Shown: piece after piece, positions 12,601-21,902 of the stretch | How positions within the stretch are numbered: position 1 is the stretch's first letter | Layout of the letters: the number at the start of each line of letters is the position of its first letter | Assembly: GCA_002946415.1 (NCBI GenBank) | Contig: NJPS01000010.1 | Span: 1-64,000, forward strand | DNA length: 64,000 nt | Direction: 5' to 3' | Source of the DNA: Rutstroemia sp. NJR-2017a BVV2 | Lineage: Eukaryota > Ascomycota > Leotiomycetes > Helotiales > Rutstroemiaceae | Program-made: the position numbers and the translations under genes | The notes under the pieces: generated by a model | Told to the model about the DNA's origin: nothing | The model's input: the letters and a program-made list of their open reading frames with translations, nothing else | The model's database searches: none

Positions 12601-12959
12601 TTTATTAATAGGTATCTGAAGAAATATCGATAATATGAAAGATAAATAATAAGAAGTAAATAACAAATCATCAATAAGGTAATAATAATTATTTGGCAAT
12701 TATATAGTAATTATATAATGAAATACTTTATTGTTTTAAGATATAACTTATATTTTGCTTACTAAATCTGGATTGAGGTAGAGAGAGTTATATAATGAAA
12801 CGGTTTACCTTTTTGGATAAGGTTGATATAACTCGGTCGCAAATTGGTATAGAGCTATATATAATTAATCAATTAATTGAGAGTGATTAGAAGATAATTA
12901 GATAATAGTTAGATGATAGTTTGATAGTTAGTTAACAAAAATAACAAGATTTAATATTA

Positions 12960-13830
12960 TCGTATTATATTTTGAATGAACCCGCCCGAAATCTCAACCT
13001 GCTTTTTACTTACTAGAATATATCCAAATATCGATTCAAAATCCCTTTCCATATCTGTAATAATCAGATCAATTGGGGCTCGGTAGGGTCTAGTATCTAG
13101 ATAAAATGAAATATCTCTACCAAATTATACTATGATTGATTCAATACTATATTCTACTAGATATATTTCAACTATAGATCAATCTCGGATATAAAGGCCT
13201 TTTCCAATAATTCCAATTATTGTTCCTAGGCCTCGGCTTTCTATTATTCAATCTCCTGTATAATCTCGTTGTTATGAATCTTGTCAATCTCCTCAATCTT
13301 GTCTATCTCATCAATAGTACTATAGAGATAAGGGTTATTATCTTCGCTATCAGGGATCTCTTTTCCTATATCCCGGATATAATCTCGATAAGCTCGATAG
13401 GCTTATTATTACTCTTTTGCTTTATCTACTATCTAATACTGGGCTTATCGGTTATTAAACTACAATTATAATCTCATTACCCGGAATACCTCTTGATCGG
13501 CTATCTGTTTCTTTTTATATTTCTTGTTCTTATACTTCCTTATTATATTCCGACTCTGACTCTTGAATATATATTCCTGATATTGAAATCCGTCTACTAT
13601 AGGAATAATAGGTTATAGAACCGAATTCTTCTAAGGTAATTTAATAGATATATAATTATATACAAACGGATATCTATCGATATACTCTTTCACTTGCTTT
13701 CGTATAGTGGAATCAATCTGATACTGATCTTGGAAATATTGTATAATAGTATTAAGGGTAATAGCGAAGTAGTATAATATACAAATAATTATACCGAATT
13801 CGGAATTCAATATAATCAAATAGTTTAATG
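12960..13830 (-). pseudogene. OrsD/DUF3505-like zinc-finger protein fragment, RIP-decayed
   Basis: A minus-strand frame from about 13,830 to 12,965 is readable through RIP-type stops. It begins with YFQDQYQIDSTIRKQVKEYI (about 13,740-13,680). A finger-like block follows (about 13,600-13,520) with spacing x-2-x-12-x-4-x, in which all four ligand positions are tyrosine. Then come an acidic stretch and FHFI.ILDPTEPQLI (about 13,090). Fungal OrsD-type proteins have C2H2 fingers of this spacing, and TGT/TGC to TAT/TAC and CAT/CAC to TAT/TAC are single RIP transitions. A possible intron (GTAAG near 13,925, AG near 13,850) could precede it. It is in a different frame from the long decayed frame at 8740-12,600, so it is probably separate. 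Family assignment is moderate. Confidence 0.5.
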
Positions 13831-14137
13831 TTTATAGAATAGGTTGGGCTATAGTGATAATGGATAAATAGATAATAATATAGATTGAATGGAAATATAG
13901 TAGTGGTAATATATAGTAAGGGAACTTACTTTTTTATATAGAGGAATCTGGGGTATATATCCTATATCAACTATAATTCATATTTTGGTATATCACCCTA
14001 TCAAAATATATCGATATTCAATTATGGAATAAACTATATAAAGTCTATATTATAATACTCGCCTTGGTTTAGGGATTCGGAATATACTAATTATATAATA
14101 GTCCGACTTACGGTATACAGATAATCGTCTAACCCTA

Positions 14138-14229
14138 GATCTCGTTCATGCCGTGAACGAGATCAAGCCCCGGACAGACCACACCTTATTTTCACTATAC
14201 AAAAAAAACTCGTTCACGCCGTGAACGAG
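14138..14229. other. Pair of near-identical palindromes at an AT/GC border
   Basis: Palindrome 1 spans 14,138-14,164 with perfect 11-bp arms (GATCTCGTTCA / TGAACGAGATC) around TGCCG. Palindrome 2 spans 14,209-14,229 with 9-bp arms (CTCGTTCAC / GTGAACGAG) around GCC. They share almost the same 21-bp core and lie 71 bp apart. They mark the switch from RIP-mutated AT-rich DNA on the left to normal-GC DNA on the right. Their function is unknown; dimeric protein sites or element termini are possible. Confidence 0.8.
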
Positions 14230-14239
14230 GAAGAATAAG

Positions 14240-14290
14240 GTTAGGAATAATGTTAGTGTTAGTGTTAGTGTTAGGAATAGTGTTAGGGTC
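14240..14290 (+). repeat. Telomere-like TTAGTG / TTAGGG variant repeats
   Basis: Contiguous TTAGTG units at about 14,253-14,272 are flanked by TTAGGAATAATG and TTAGGAATAGTG units and a final TTAGGG at 14,283-14,288. This degenerate interstitial telomere-like tract follows the palindrome pair. It is in G-strand orientation, opposite to the terminal telomere at position 1. Confidence 0.7.
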
Positions 14291-14440
14291 TTCCGCGAGC
14301 ACGATGATGGAGTGTAGAATGAGGGACGTTGCCATGATCTGCAAGGATGGTGACACTCCATCTGATGAGCTCTCATTGGATGATGACACTTTATCTGGTG
14401 GCGAGGCATCAGAAGTTACGCCAACTGATGAGGTGCAGGT

Positions 14441-14758
14441 TTGCATAACCGAATCACGGGTCCACCTATAGTTTTGCCTTACTTCGAGTACATATCTAAC
14501 TCAGAAGTAGTGCGGCTGATCTGGGGAAGTGGGGTTGCTAGCCAGAGAACCTGGAATTATGACATGCAAAATACCTTCAACGGGTACGAAGACAAAATCG
14601 AACTGCGAAATCAACCACGAAGAAGTTCTACTCTGTCACGGACGAATTCTATGCCACAGTTTGAAGAAATCTTGCTGTGCCTGACAGCTACATTGGATGG
14701 GGATGGGGATGGGGATGGGGATAACACAGAATCAATTGGCTCTGCCACACCGATTTGA
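14441..14758 (+). CDS. Hypothetical protein or gene fragment with GD repeat
   Basis: A 105-codon frame in normal-GC DNA, with a preceding frame at 14,250-14,471 that overlaps it by 31 bp in another phase. The two could be exons of one broken gene, because the first ends in an acidic DEVQ-type stretch without clear closure. The later part has serine/arginine-rich sequence, FEEILLCLTATL, and then a GDGDGDGD tail encoded by a GGGGAT repeat at 14,696-14,721. I do not recognise a family. The real start and any intron are uncertain. Confidence 0.3.
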   Translation: MHNRITGPPIVLPYFEYISNSEVVRLIWGSGVASQRTWNYDMQNTFNGYEDKIELRNQPRRSSTLSRTNSMPQFEEILLCLTATLDGDGDGDGDNTESIGSATPI

Positions 14759-15343
14759 ACTGTTGGGGTCACATAAAGTATCTAAGAATACACCTCCATT
14801 GGAGTCCTACCTTTGGCGCATGGCATGAAACACAGAATTGATTGGCAGCAATCCTCTGGGCATGATACAATTGGTGGCGTCTGACTTGAACTGTTCATGT
14901 GAAACGGAATAAATGTGAGTCATTGGCCAAACCCCGCATTTTCCTGTCACTCGTGAACGCGCTACCTGGACCGATTGCAATGTTCCTCCGACGGGCTTAT
15001 TGAAGCGAATCCTATCCGCAAATTGTGACTCATTCCCCAAACCACACTTCTTCATTTGTCGCGACCAGCCAATTTCTCAATCGATTGATTGGGCTTAAGC
15101 ATACAATACCCGTTCGCAATCGTGGCATACAAGCGAAGCACTTAATCGCCGAACGCAAGCAAATCAAATCGGTCAGCTAATCGCCTCGCCTTGGACGCGA
15201 CACCAGACGAAGGCCCTGCTTGTACAATTTCTCGCTACTGAGCCTAAAACCAGGTAGATTTGACACTCTGCGCCTGGGGATCTAATCATATTCGTTTCTG
15301 AGTCTCCCAGATCTCTTGTCTTCTCCGTGATAGAGAACCGAGA
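14759..15343. other. Intergenic region upstream of the first HET gene
   Basis: This is normal-GC, non-RIP sequence with no convincing gene. Two similar stretches occur at about 14,925 (GTCATTGGCCAAACC) and 15,025 (ACTCATTCCCCAAACC). A pyrimidine-rich segment (TCTCCCAGATCTCTTGTCTT) lies about 40 bp before the HET start, as is common in fungal promoters. No TATA element is obvious. Confidence 0.5.
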
Positions 15344-16855
15344 ATGCAGCGAGATTCGGACCTTTCACTAGGTGACATTCACGGAGAATTTGCCAGTTTA
15401 TTTTCGGACGTTGTCAAGTGTCAGACCCAAGCCTTATTCGAAAACAAAGAGAACGACACAGCGTCAAACCTCCGGTTCCTGTGCACTCCCCCAAACTGGA
15501 CTTGGGCGGGGGATGGATCGGGGGATAAATCAGCGAAGACAGTGATACGATTGGCAGAACGTGGAGAAAATATCGGCGTCTTGGACTACGTCGCCGTTTC
15601 ATACTGTTGGGAGTCCTATACTGCTGTGCATGCGAGCCACGCCTTGAACCATGAGTTCTTGATTTCAACACTGGAGGGAGAACGAAAGAGAGAACGAAGA
15701 CCACGCTGCCCAGATACAGTCCTTTATCGCGCAATTATGTTTGCACAAGGAAGAAATATTCCGTTCATTTGGATTGATCAAGAGTGTATCAATCAAGACG
15801 ATCCTAGCGATAAAGAGCGCTATCTACAAGTGATGCACGAGATCTACTCTCGCAGTAGTTTTACTATTGGCATTCTCAGTTTCCCTGTAATCACAGTCCA
15901 CCAAATTATGTATCTTCTCTATCTTGAGAATCCTCTCACATTGACCGGTGATGATTCCACGTTTGGGAGCGAACATAGGTTACCGAGAGATTGGGATTCG
16001 TCGACAATATTGGAAATGCGAAGGCTGCTGCAAGCAATCTCAAGAGACAGGTGGTTTTCTCGTACCTGGATACTCCAGGAGAAAATTGCTGCCATGCAGC
16101 AACTTGTACTACTTCTTCCGAATAAATATGGACACTCTATTCGGTTGCCTGGGTGGACGCAGAGTGAGATTGAAATCACGCCCATGAAAGCGCTGGAGAC
16201 CGCCGTGGGCTTACGATCCAGACTCGATCAAAGAGACCTGCATATCGAGACCAGTCTGACCATGTTACTCAACCAACTACATTCGATGTTTGCATATAAG
16301 GTTTTGGAGGAAACTCACAGAGGTCCATCACACATCACTGACGGACTTGAACTCTCAGAATCATCAGCCTTCAGAGCATTGGAATCCTGCGATAATGCGA
16401 TTGTTGCGGACAGGCTGACAATATTTGCAAATATATTCAACTTTCAAAAGAGGCTTGATACAAGACTCTTTGGTACTTGCGGCATTACGTCATTTACCAC
16501 AGCTTTCATAGCTCTTCTCGTAAACAATGGACGACTTCCATTGGTTGTGGTATCTCATCCCGCTGATTTGGGACCCGATGCCCCTCCAGGCGGGCCTATA
16601 TGGCCAATATCAGCAACTCTAGGGGAGATCATGAATGGACTTATACTATATGACGAGACGGATGATACAGAAGAAAGACACCTGGCTGATGCTCAGTTGG
16701 TTAGATATGGTGCTATTACAAGCCCTTATTTCACTTCGGAATCAAGATTCATTCGTTATCATGGCAGTTATACTTGGCAGATCGACTTCATCAAGAGTCA
16801 TTTCCGGGAGTCGGATGCTCCTCGTTGGAATCCTGGCCGACTGGGCCTCCAATAG
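15344..16855 (+). CDS. HET-domain protein (heterokaryon incompatibility type)
   Basis: An uninterrupted 503-residue frame. The HET domain is clear: YVAVSYCWES at residues 82-91, FIWIDQECINQDD at 141-153 followed by QVMHEIYSRSSFTIG, and DRWFSRTWILQEK at 235-247. HET domains occur in fungal proteins that trigger cell death when incompatible individuals fuse; some have TIR-like structure. The C-terminal half (from about 260) is helical-looking without a recognised domain. The start at 15,344 leaves about 80 residues before the first HET block, a usual distance. Base composition and codon use are normal, with no RIP-type stops, although the gene lies about 15 kb from the telomere among decayed repeats. 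No intron is needed. What it recognises cannot be told from sequence. Confidence 0.9.
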   Translation: MQRDSDLSLGDIHGEFASLFSDVVKCQTQALFENKENDTASNLRFLCTPPNWTWAGDGSGDKSAKTVIRLAERGENIGVLDYVAVSYCWESYTAVHASHALNHEFLISTLEGERKRERRPRCPDTVLYRAIMFAQGRNIPFIWIDQECINQDDPSDKERYLQVMHEIYSRSSFTIGILSFPVITVHQIMYLLYLENPLTLTGDDSTFGSEHRLPRDWDSSTILEMRRLLQAISRDRWFSRTWILQEKIAAMQQLVLLLPNKYGHSIRLPGWTQSEIEITPMKALETAVGLRSRLDQRDLHIETSLTMLLNQLHSMFAYKVLEETHRGPSHITDGLELSESSAFRALESCDNAIVADRLTIFANIFNFQKRLDTRLFGTCGITSFTTAFIALLVNNGRLPLVVVSHPADLGPDAPPGGPIWPISATLGEIMNGLILYDETDDTEERHLADAQLVRYGAITSPYFTSESRFIRYHGSYTWQIDFIKSHFRESDAPRWNPGRLGLQ

Positions 16856-17285
16856 GTTGAACTTTATATGTACTGCAAAATTGTCAACCTCATATTCATG
16901 AAAGTGGCTACAATGTCAACCGCTTTACACTTGCAGATCTTCGGAGGAGGTCGAAAATAAAATGGCTGCAGTAGCTTGACTCCAGCTCGTCGACTTTTCA
17001 GTTACGTCAATATCATCGCGAACGAAATCCTGAAGTTTGCCTGTTAGGGATACGGTCCTACTCTAGTTTCTCACTAGCTTTTATTAATTTATAGTACAAA
17101 GTTGAACGAAATTGAATGCGGTTGTACTGAAGAAATTATGGGCTGAACACAGGGTGTTGGTTTTGATGCTTTCGCTTGAGTGTGTTACAATCTGTGTCCC
17201 CAGCTCTTACATCATATTGTACAACTGAGTAACAAATACATATTTTGCTAGCCAACGCTACTCTTTGGACCATTCAACCAAGTAC
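16856..17285. other. Intergenic, no feature seen
   Basis: Normal-GC sequence downstream of the HET gene. I see no coding pattern, repeat or recognisable RNA gene. Confidence 0.5.
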
Positions 17286-18036
17286 TCAGCCTTCGACTTG
17301 AACATCAGAACTAACCCGAAGGTCTGCCCATCTATGCTTCCCGAAATGCCCTACTGTAGCCGGTGAATTCCAAGCGGGCGCAAACAATTTCAGCCAAACG
17401 GGAGCTAAACTTCTAATGAAGCCATTGCTCCAAGTCTTACCTGTCGAGCCCACCCAACCGATAAAGACAGCGCTGAACCCCTCCCCCTCCCCCGGCACCG
17501 GCTGGTATCTCATATTCCGTATATACGGCTATATTTTCTTCGAACGTCTTCTGATTGTTGGTTTCTTGGTTGAAAATCAAAATATATTCGCCCTTGAACG
17601 TTATCGTCCTGTCGTTGTTTGGATCGGGAGGGAAACGATGACTCGGGATGTCATTTTCTTCTTTTCCAGCAAGGGCATCGTCGCCTCTCTGAATATAGAC
17701 ACACAAGTTAGCTATAGTGCATCGAAGGGAGTGAAATAAAAGATTAAGATATCTGACCGCCATGTTCAATCTTAAAAAGTGCTAAAGAGTTTGCCCGCTT
17801 GATGGATGGTCGTCACCAGTCGAGGAAGAGCGCGCGTATAAGGAACGAGACTGTCGCCTACAATGCAGTAAGCAGCCTTGGGATTGGGAAGATGTTTGAA
17901 ACCGATTTCCAGGGGACAGGAGCGACCGATAATCAGAATAGCTACCATTGACGTCCAGATGTCGGCAGGGACTGTGGAAACGGCTTGTATATTTTAATAT
18001 CGTGATATTTCTGATGAAATCCAATTCAACGTCTTT
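17286..18036 (-). pseudogene. Coding-like fragments of unknown product
   Basis: Minus-strand blocks in changing frames look coding but do not join cleanly. About 17,990-17,782 reads VPADIWTSMVAIL...GFKHLPNPKAAYCIVGDSLVPY and ends in a stop. 17,769-17,437 includes KEENDIPSHRFPPDPNNDRT and GEYILIFNQETNNQKTFEEN, then a glycine run from a purine-rich tract. They lie downstream of the kinase-like fragment on the same strand and may be later exons of that broken gene. I cannot assign a domain. Confidence 0.3.
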
Positions 18037-18485
18037 TTAGTGCATCTTGTCCATCCTACCGTCTCTTTCTTGACACCTGTGAAGCACGAGTACGTTCGTG
18101 CTCTTTATCTTGTGGGTGTGGGCGCCCCGCCGTAAGTTTGAATGTACAACTGCCCTTATCCAAGAGACGAACGACATCACTAAAGCAACGTACAATAAAG
18201 CGAAAGTCTTTATTAGGGGCTCCTTATACGCATACTCAAGCCCAGTACTAACATCCCAGAAACGTCTCACAACCGCAAAAGCCCCCTTGCCCAGCGTCTC
18301 TTGCTTGAGGCGGATGGCGCCTTGGTTGGGGGTGTACGACTGACTAGGAGGTGCAGTGGGACTGTAGATGCCGAGTCCATTGAGATGGGGTTCGTCTGCC
18401 TCCTTGAGGAATCGATCAACATTGGCAATGTACTGATCTGGATCCTCATCATGGTGAGAGACGGCGATCTGGCTCCTTCTTGGAC
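18037..18485 (-). pseudogene. Protein-kinase N-lobe fragment, truncated at both ends
   Basis: One minus-strand frame from about 18,485 to 18,037. It reads QIAVSHHDEDPDQYIANVDR, then GLGIYSPTAPPSQSYTPNQG, then IRLKQETLGKGAFAVV followed by WDVSTGLEYAYKEPL. GKGAFAVV matches the glycine-rich ATP-binding loop, and the lysine in YAYKEPL fits the VAIK-type catalytic lysine of Ser/Thr kinases. After this the frame becomes unlike a kinase (FALLYVALVMSFVSW...), and no HRD or DFG motif follows, so the gene is broken or an intron was missed. Upstream it is cut at about 18,470-18,485, where Gypsy gag sequence takes over. Base composition is normal. Confidence 0.6.
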
Positions 18486-18969
18486 GTCGACATGCTGTCC
18501 AGAAGGCGGGGCACCGCCAGCGGTGGAACGGGTGTTAATTGAATGCTTGGGGGGCATTCTGCTTGTCGTTGTTGTTGTTGCTGAATAGGGGGTATATCGT
18601 AAGGGTTGTTGGTGATTACCATACGTCGAGGATCTCTCGGAATAGGTCTACTCTTACTGCTCAGTGATTAGGGTAATCAGAGGCAAAGAGGGATAAATAG
18701 CTGATATTATTTGGATAGCCGTCAGTCGGCTGGCAAGATTGTGAGTTGTTAATAATATGATGAACCTTCAATAATAGAGTAGATTTAGCCTTAGAATTAA
18801 TAACTAAAGAACTAAGAGAGCTCTAGAGCTCGAAGAGTTTAAATACAGGAGGTTGATCATATGCAGAGTATATAGTATACTAACGTTATAGCGGCTTAGG
18901 CAGGGAGTTTGACTAAGCAAGCCTGAGGCAGGGAGCTGGCTCCAGGCTGCTTTCGTAAAGTTCGTCATA
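18470..18969 (-). mobile_element. Truncated Gypsy element: gag start plus 5' LTR, almost unmutated
   Basis: 18,756-18,969 is a 214-bp LTR. It matches the LTRs at 45,300-45,513, 51,419-51,632 and 52,087-52,300 with differences that are nearly all C/T or G/A. 18,470-18,755 matches the adjoining internal sequence and includes the gag start at 18,557 on the minus strand (MPPKHSINTRSTAGGAPPSG). The same gag start is recognisable with RIP changes at about 51,218 (minus) and 52,488 (plus). The rest of the element is missing: at about 18,470 the sequence becomes the protein-kinase fragment. It carries few RIP changes, so it approximates the family's ancestral sequence here. Confidence 0.85.
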
Positions 18970-19276
18970 TATACAAGCTAGTTATAATAGAGCTATTATA
19001 GATACTCTTCAGACTTATAGACTATATAGCTTATATAATATTACTCTCTATATAGCGAGACTCTTTATATACCGAGACCAACTAATGAAATCATAAGGAT
19101 TCTGACTTTTTCTTTGTAATATCTCTTAAAGTACTTAATATCTATCACTGCATGCCGAGACACCCTGTATACCGAGATAGACCAATCAAATCGCAAGAAT
19201 TCTAATTTTTTCTTCGTAATATCACTTTTCAACTACTCACAATAAAAATTATTCATATTCAGATTTTAGTAATATA
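18970..19276. repeat. AT-rich spacer with a spaced ~58-bp direct repeat
   Basis: Two copies of about 58 bp lie at 19,070-19,127 and 19,171-19,229, about 100 bp apart. Both begin ATACCGAGA, contain CAAT/CTAAT-GAAATC-like sequence and end TTTTTTCTT(T/C)GTAATATC. No gene is visible. Confidence 0.65.
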
Positions 19277-19581
19277 TTACTGGTAAGTAAACGGTGAATC
19301 GTCAGCTAATGGCCAGCGAGTAGCACTTACAATGAGACCGGCATTGATGCGAAAAAACGCCGCAGAGGCGTCGACTGCCTTGCGAATAGCTGCCTTTTCG
19401 GCGTCGGAGAGATCCTTACCAGCCTTATCTTTGTTGGCGACAAGGATTCGATTGTACTCCGCAGCGGCAGCGACCACAGCGCGAGCAGCTGACTCAGCCA
19501 AGTGGGGCTCGTTACCGGACTGGCACAATACAGTTTATAGCGATCGAGGTTCTTGAAGGCAAGGGTCATATATATCGCCAC
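19277..19581 (-). pseudogene. Short GC-rich coding fragment, unknown product
   Basis: A minus-strand frame at 19,528-19,277 encodes an alanine-rich helical stretch (ESAARAVVAAAAEYNRILVA, then DLSDAEKAAIRKAVDASAAFF) ending in a stop. Just upstream a different frame (19,581-19,510) reads MTLAFKNLDRYKLYCA, so a frameshift or short intron near 19,505-19,525 may separate two parts. The patch is far GC-richer than its surroundings and without RIP stops. I do not recognise the family; it looks like a truncated fragment. Confidence 0.35.
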
Positions 19582-20700
19582 GATCTCGAGTTATTTTTTT
19601 ATATCTTCTTATAGATATATATATAATATAGTTACGAAGTTATAGATAGGTAAAAACTCAACGAGCTGATAAGACCGAAGATAAATATACTGCGAAGTTG
19701 GTATAATAGGATATATATAGAAATTGCTAATACAAAGCAGAGCTATATAAGCAAAAATCGATTTGAGAATATTATTGTGGAGTTTGTACCGAAGTTCAAG
19801 AACCTCAAATTATTGGTTTATAATCTCTGATCTATTCTCTTTCTAATCAGAGATAGAGATATATTTATAGAAATATTCTATAATAGCGATATAATATATA
19901 ATAGGATAATTATAGTATTTAATAATATAATTTACTTTATTCAGAATAAGGAATATATAACGAACCCTTATAGTATATATAGTACAATCTGGGAGAAGTA
20001 TATTGTATAGAGTAAATTCGACCTTAGAATATCAAACTATAGAACTAACTATAGATAGAAGAAATAGATTTTTATATAGACTAGTAATATATATATTTGC
20101 GGGCGCTTGCGGAATAGTTATAGATATAAATAAATAAGGATTGTTATAAAATAAGTAAATATATAAACGAAATAACTAGATATTAGTATTATAAAGTTAT
20201 TTTGAGAGAAATAAAGAGAATTTGGATCTTTTTCTTTTTAAATATAAAGGATCTAGAGAAAACTATATAATATAATAATATCAGAGATAACTAGTAAAAG
20301 ATACAACTTATTATATAATAGTGAAATTCATAATTTTCTTAATATAATAAAGAAAGTCTCTTAATAGGAATAATTATCAAGAAGCCGAAAGCTATATCTA
20401 TATTGGATTTAGTAGTATATTAGAAGGAGATATATTATTGTGATAGAGTATATAGGGTTTTGATATATTATAGAAAGCAAGAATAACTGATTTGAAAAAA
20501 ACTATTCTCTAACTAGAACTGCTTGTTTGTGAATATACTTGCAGTAAGAGGAGTTATTAGAAATCATAATCTAGTTATTGAGAGTATACTATATATATAA
20601 CCAAACCAATTATAGAACCAACTACAAAACCAATTACAAAACCAACTACAAAACCAACTACAAAATCAACCACAAAACCAACTGCAAAACCAGCTATATC
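19582..20700 (+). pseudogene. AT-rich decayed plus-strand frame with TKPT repeat
   Basis: A plus-strand frame of about 19,680-20,560 shows protein-like texture between RIP-type stops (for example RFENIIVEFVPKFKNLKLLV near 19,775). No motif identifies it. At 20,602-20,698 a 12-bp unit (ACCAACTACAAA) occurs about eight times. In one plus frame it would encode T-K-P-T repeats, common in low-complexity or cell-wall-type linkers. The functional class is undetermined. Confidence 0.3.
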
Positions 20701-21140
20701 TTTACACTATCTTTTCACAAAAGTCGAATTATATTATTATTTTCCCAATCTTGTTAAAATTATCTTCGAATCTGTTTCCCTGTTCTGTTGTTGGTAATAG
20801 CAAGTATATACCAAGTTATAGAGCGACCAAAGCTATATATACTCGAAGTCTTCCGATTCTATTATATCTATAACCGGCTTGTATCAACGCTTTAACAGAC
20901 AAATAACTTATAGGCTTCGCCTTTGAGTATAACGATACTATATTATTGGTTCAGTACCAGATCGTAGTACCGAACTGGGTTACTTTGAACTCAGTTGTGC
21001 TGGTTGATTCGAGTTGATTATTTCCTATCTAAGTGAGAAAGATGGACGATCTATATATAGCATCTCTCCTGTACCTAACTGCCTAATCGAGTATACCATA
21101 TAGGCCATACCGTAGAAGTAAAGCTCTCCTGTACAAAGTA

Positions 21141-21902
21141 GTGAAATTACCCCAACAATTATCAATTGTAGTAAAGCTTTCTAAGCAGACGAAGTCTGCT
21201 ATGCCCAGAGCCGCCCAGGTACGGGTTTCGCAGTGGGTTGACACTCCTCCACTAGAGTTTTACAATTTGACGGCGGTCGAGGACTCGTTTACACAGATGG
21301 CCACTATAGAATCGGACTGTACGGTCATTGCCAGAGACCGTTGGGGTGCATCTCGCTCTGTTGAACGGTCACCGCCAGTTTCCCTGCACCCTCCAGGCCT
21401 TGGTAAGCTGGGTGGATATTCAAAGAATCTTGGATACGCACCAGATCCTCTGGAGATTGTGGAGATATGGCATTGCGGGGTTGGTGGAATGGGTACTTCG
21501 GTTCTCCGAGGATATGTCGCTCCTTGCTATCGAGGCTTTGAAGGCCTATCTGAACGAGATATGTCGCCTGTTGGGGTTGCTGGCGGAAGATATCCCCATG
21601 TTGAATGGGGTGTGGAAGGAGTACCTTGGAGATGTGGCCCGGTATCAGATGCGGCTCTGGAAGCATCTCGCAGGCGATACCTGCAAGCGATCTGTGAACA
21701 TCCGCAGATTGATGGATTGTATTACATGATGGCGGAGTGCACCGGGCCTAGTTCCATTGGGCGCTTCTATTATTTGGCCTTATCTTCGATAGTTCTGCGA
21801 CCTTCGGCGGAGATGCTCAAGAGTATCCGGTTGATGCTCCAAAGTGTGACGACTGTTTGGAAGTATAGGGATGGTGATAATGGGCGAGCAGAGTCTATAT
21901 AA
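21141..21902 (+). pseudogene. Est1-type DNA/RNA-binding domain protein, frameshifted fragment
   Basis: Coding-like sequence in normal GC, in two plus-strand frames. The frame at 21,328-21,729 carries EDMSLLAIEALKAYLNEICR and WKEYLGDVARYQM. Near 21,645 the sense moves to the other frame: LEASRRRYLQAICEHPQIDG, then LYYMMAECTGPSSIGRFYYL. This order (YLGD-ARY-M, then R-YL-A...P-IG-L, then a YY-L block) resembles the Est1-type domain shared by Est1 and Smg5/6/7 and by expanded fungal families. Est1 itself is a telomerase subunit, but the wider family is not telomere-specific. The frame change could be an indel or an unspotted intron. No RIP-type stop is seen. Assigned from memory of the family pattern. 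Confidence 0.45.

Noticed and set aside
14146..14446. Minus-strand frames containing LTLTLTLF and TNTNTNI repeats
   Set aside because: They only reflect the TTAGTG repeat read on the other strand; no coding texture outside it.
16856..17285. tRNA or other small RNA gene in normal-GC spacers
   Set aside because: No cloverleaf, A-box or B-box pattern was visible here or in the other GC-normal spacers.
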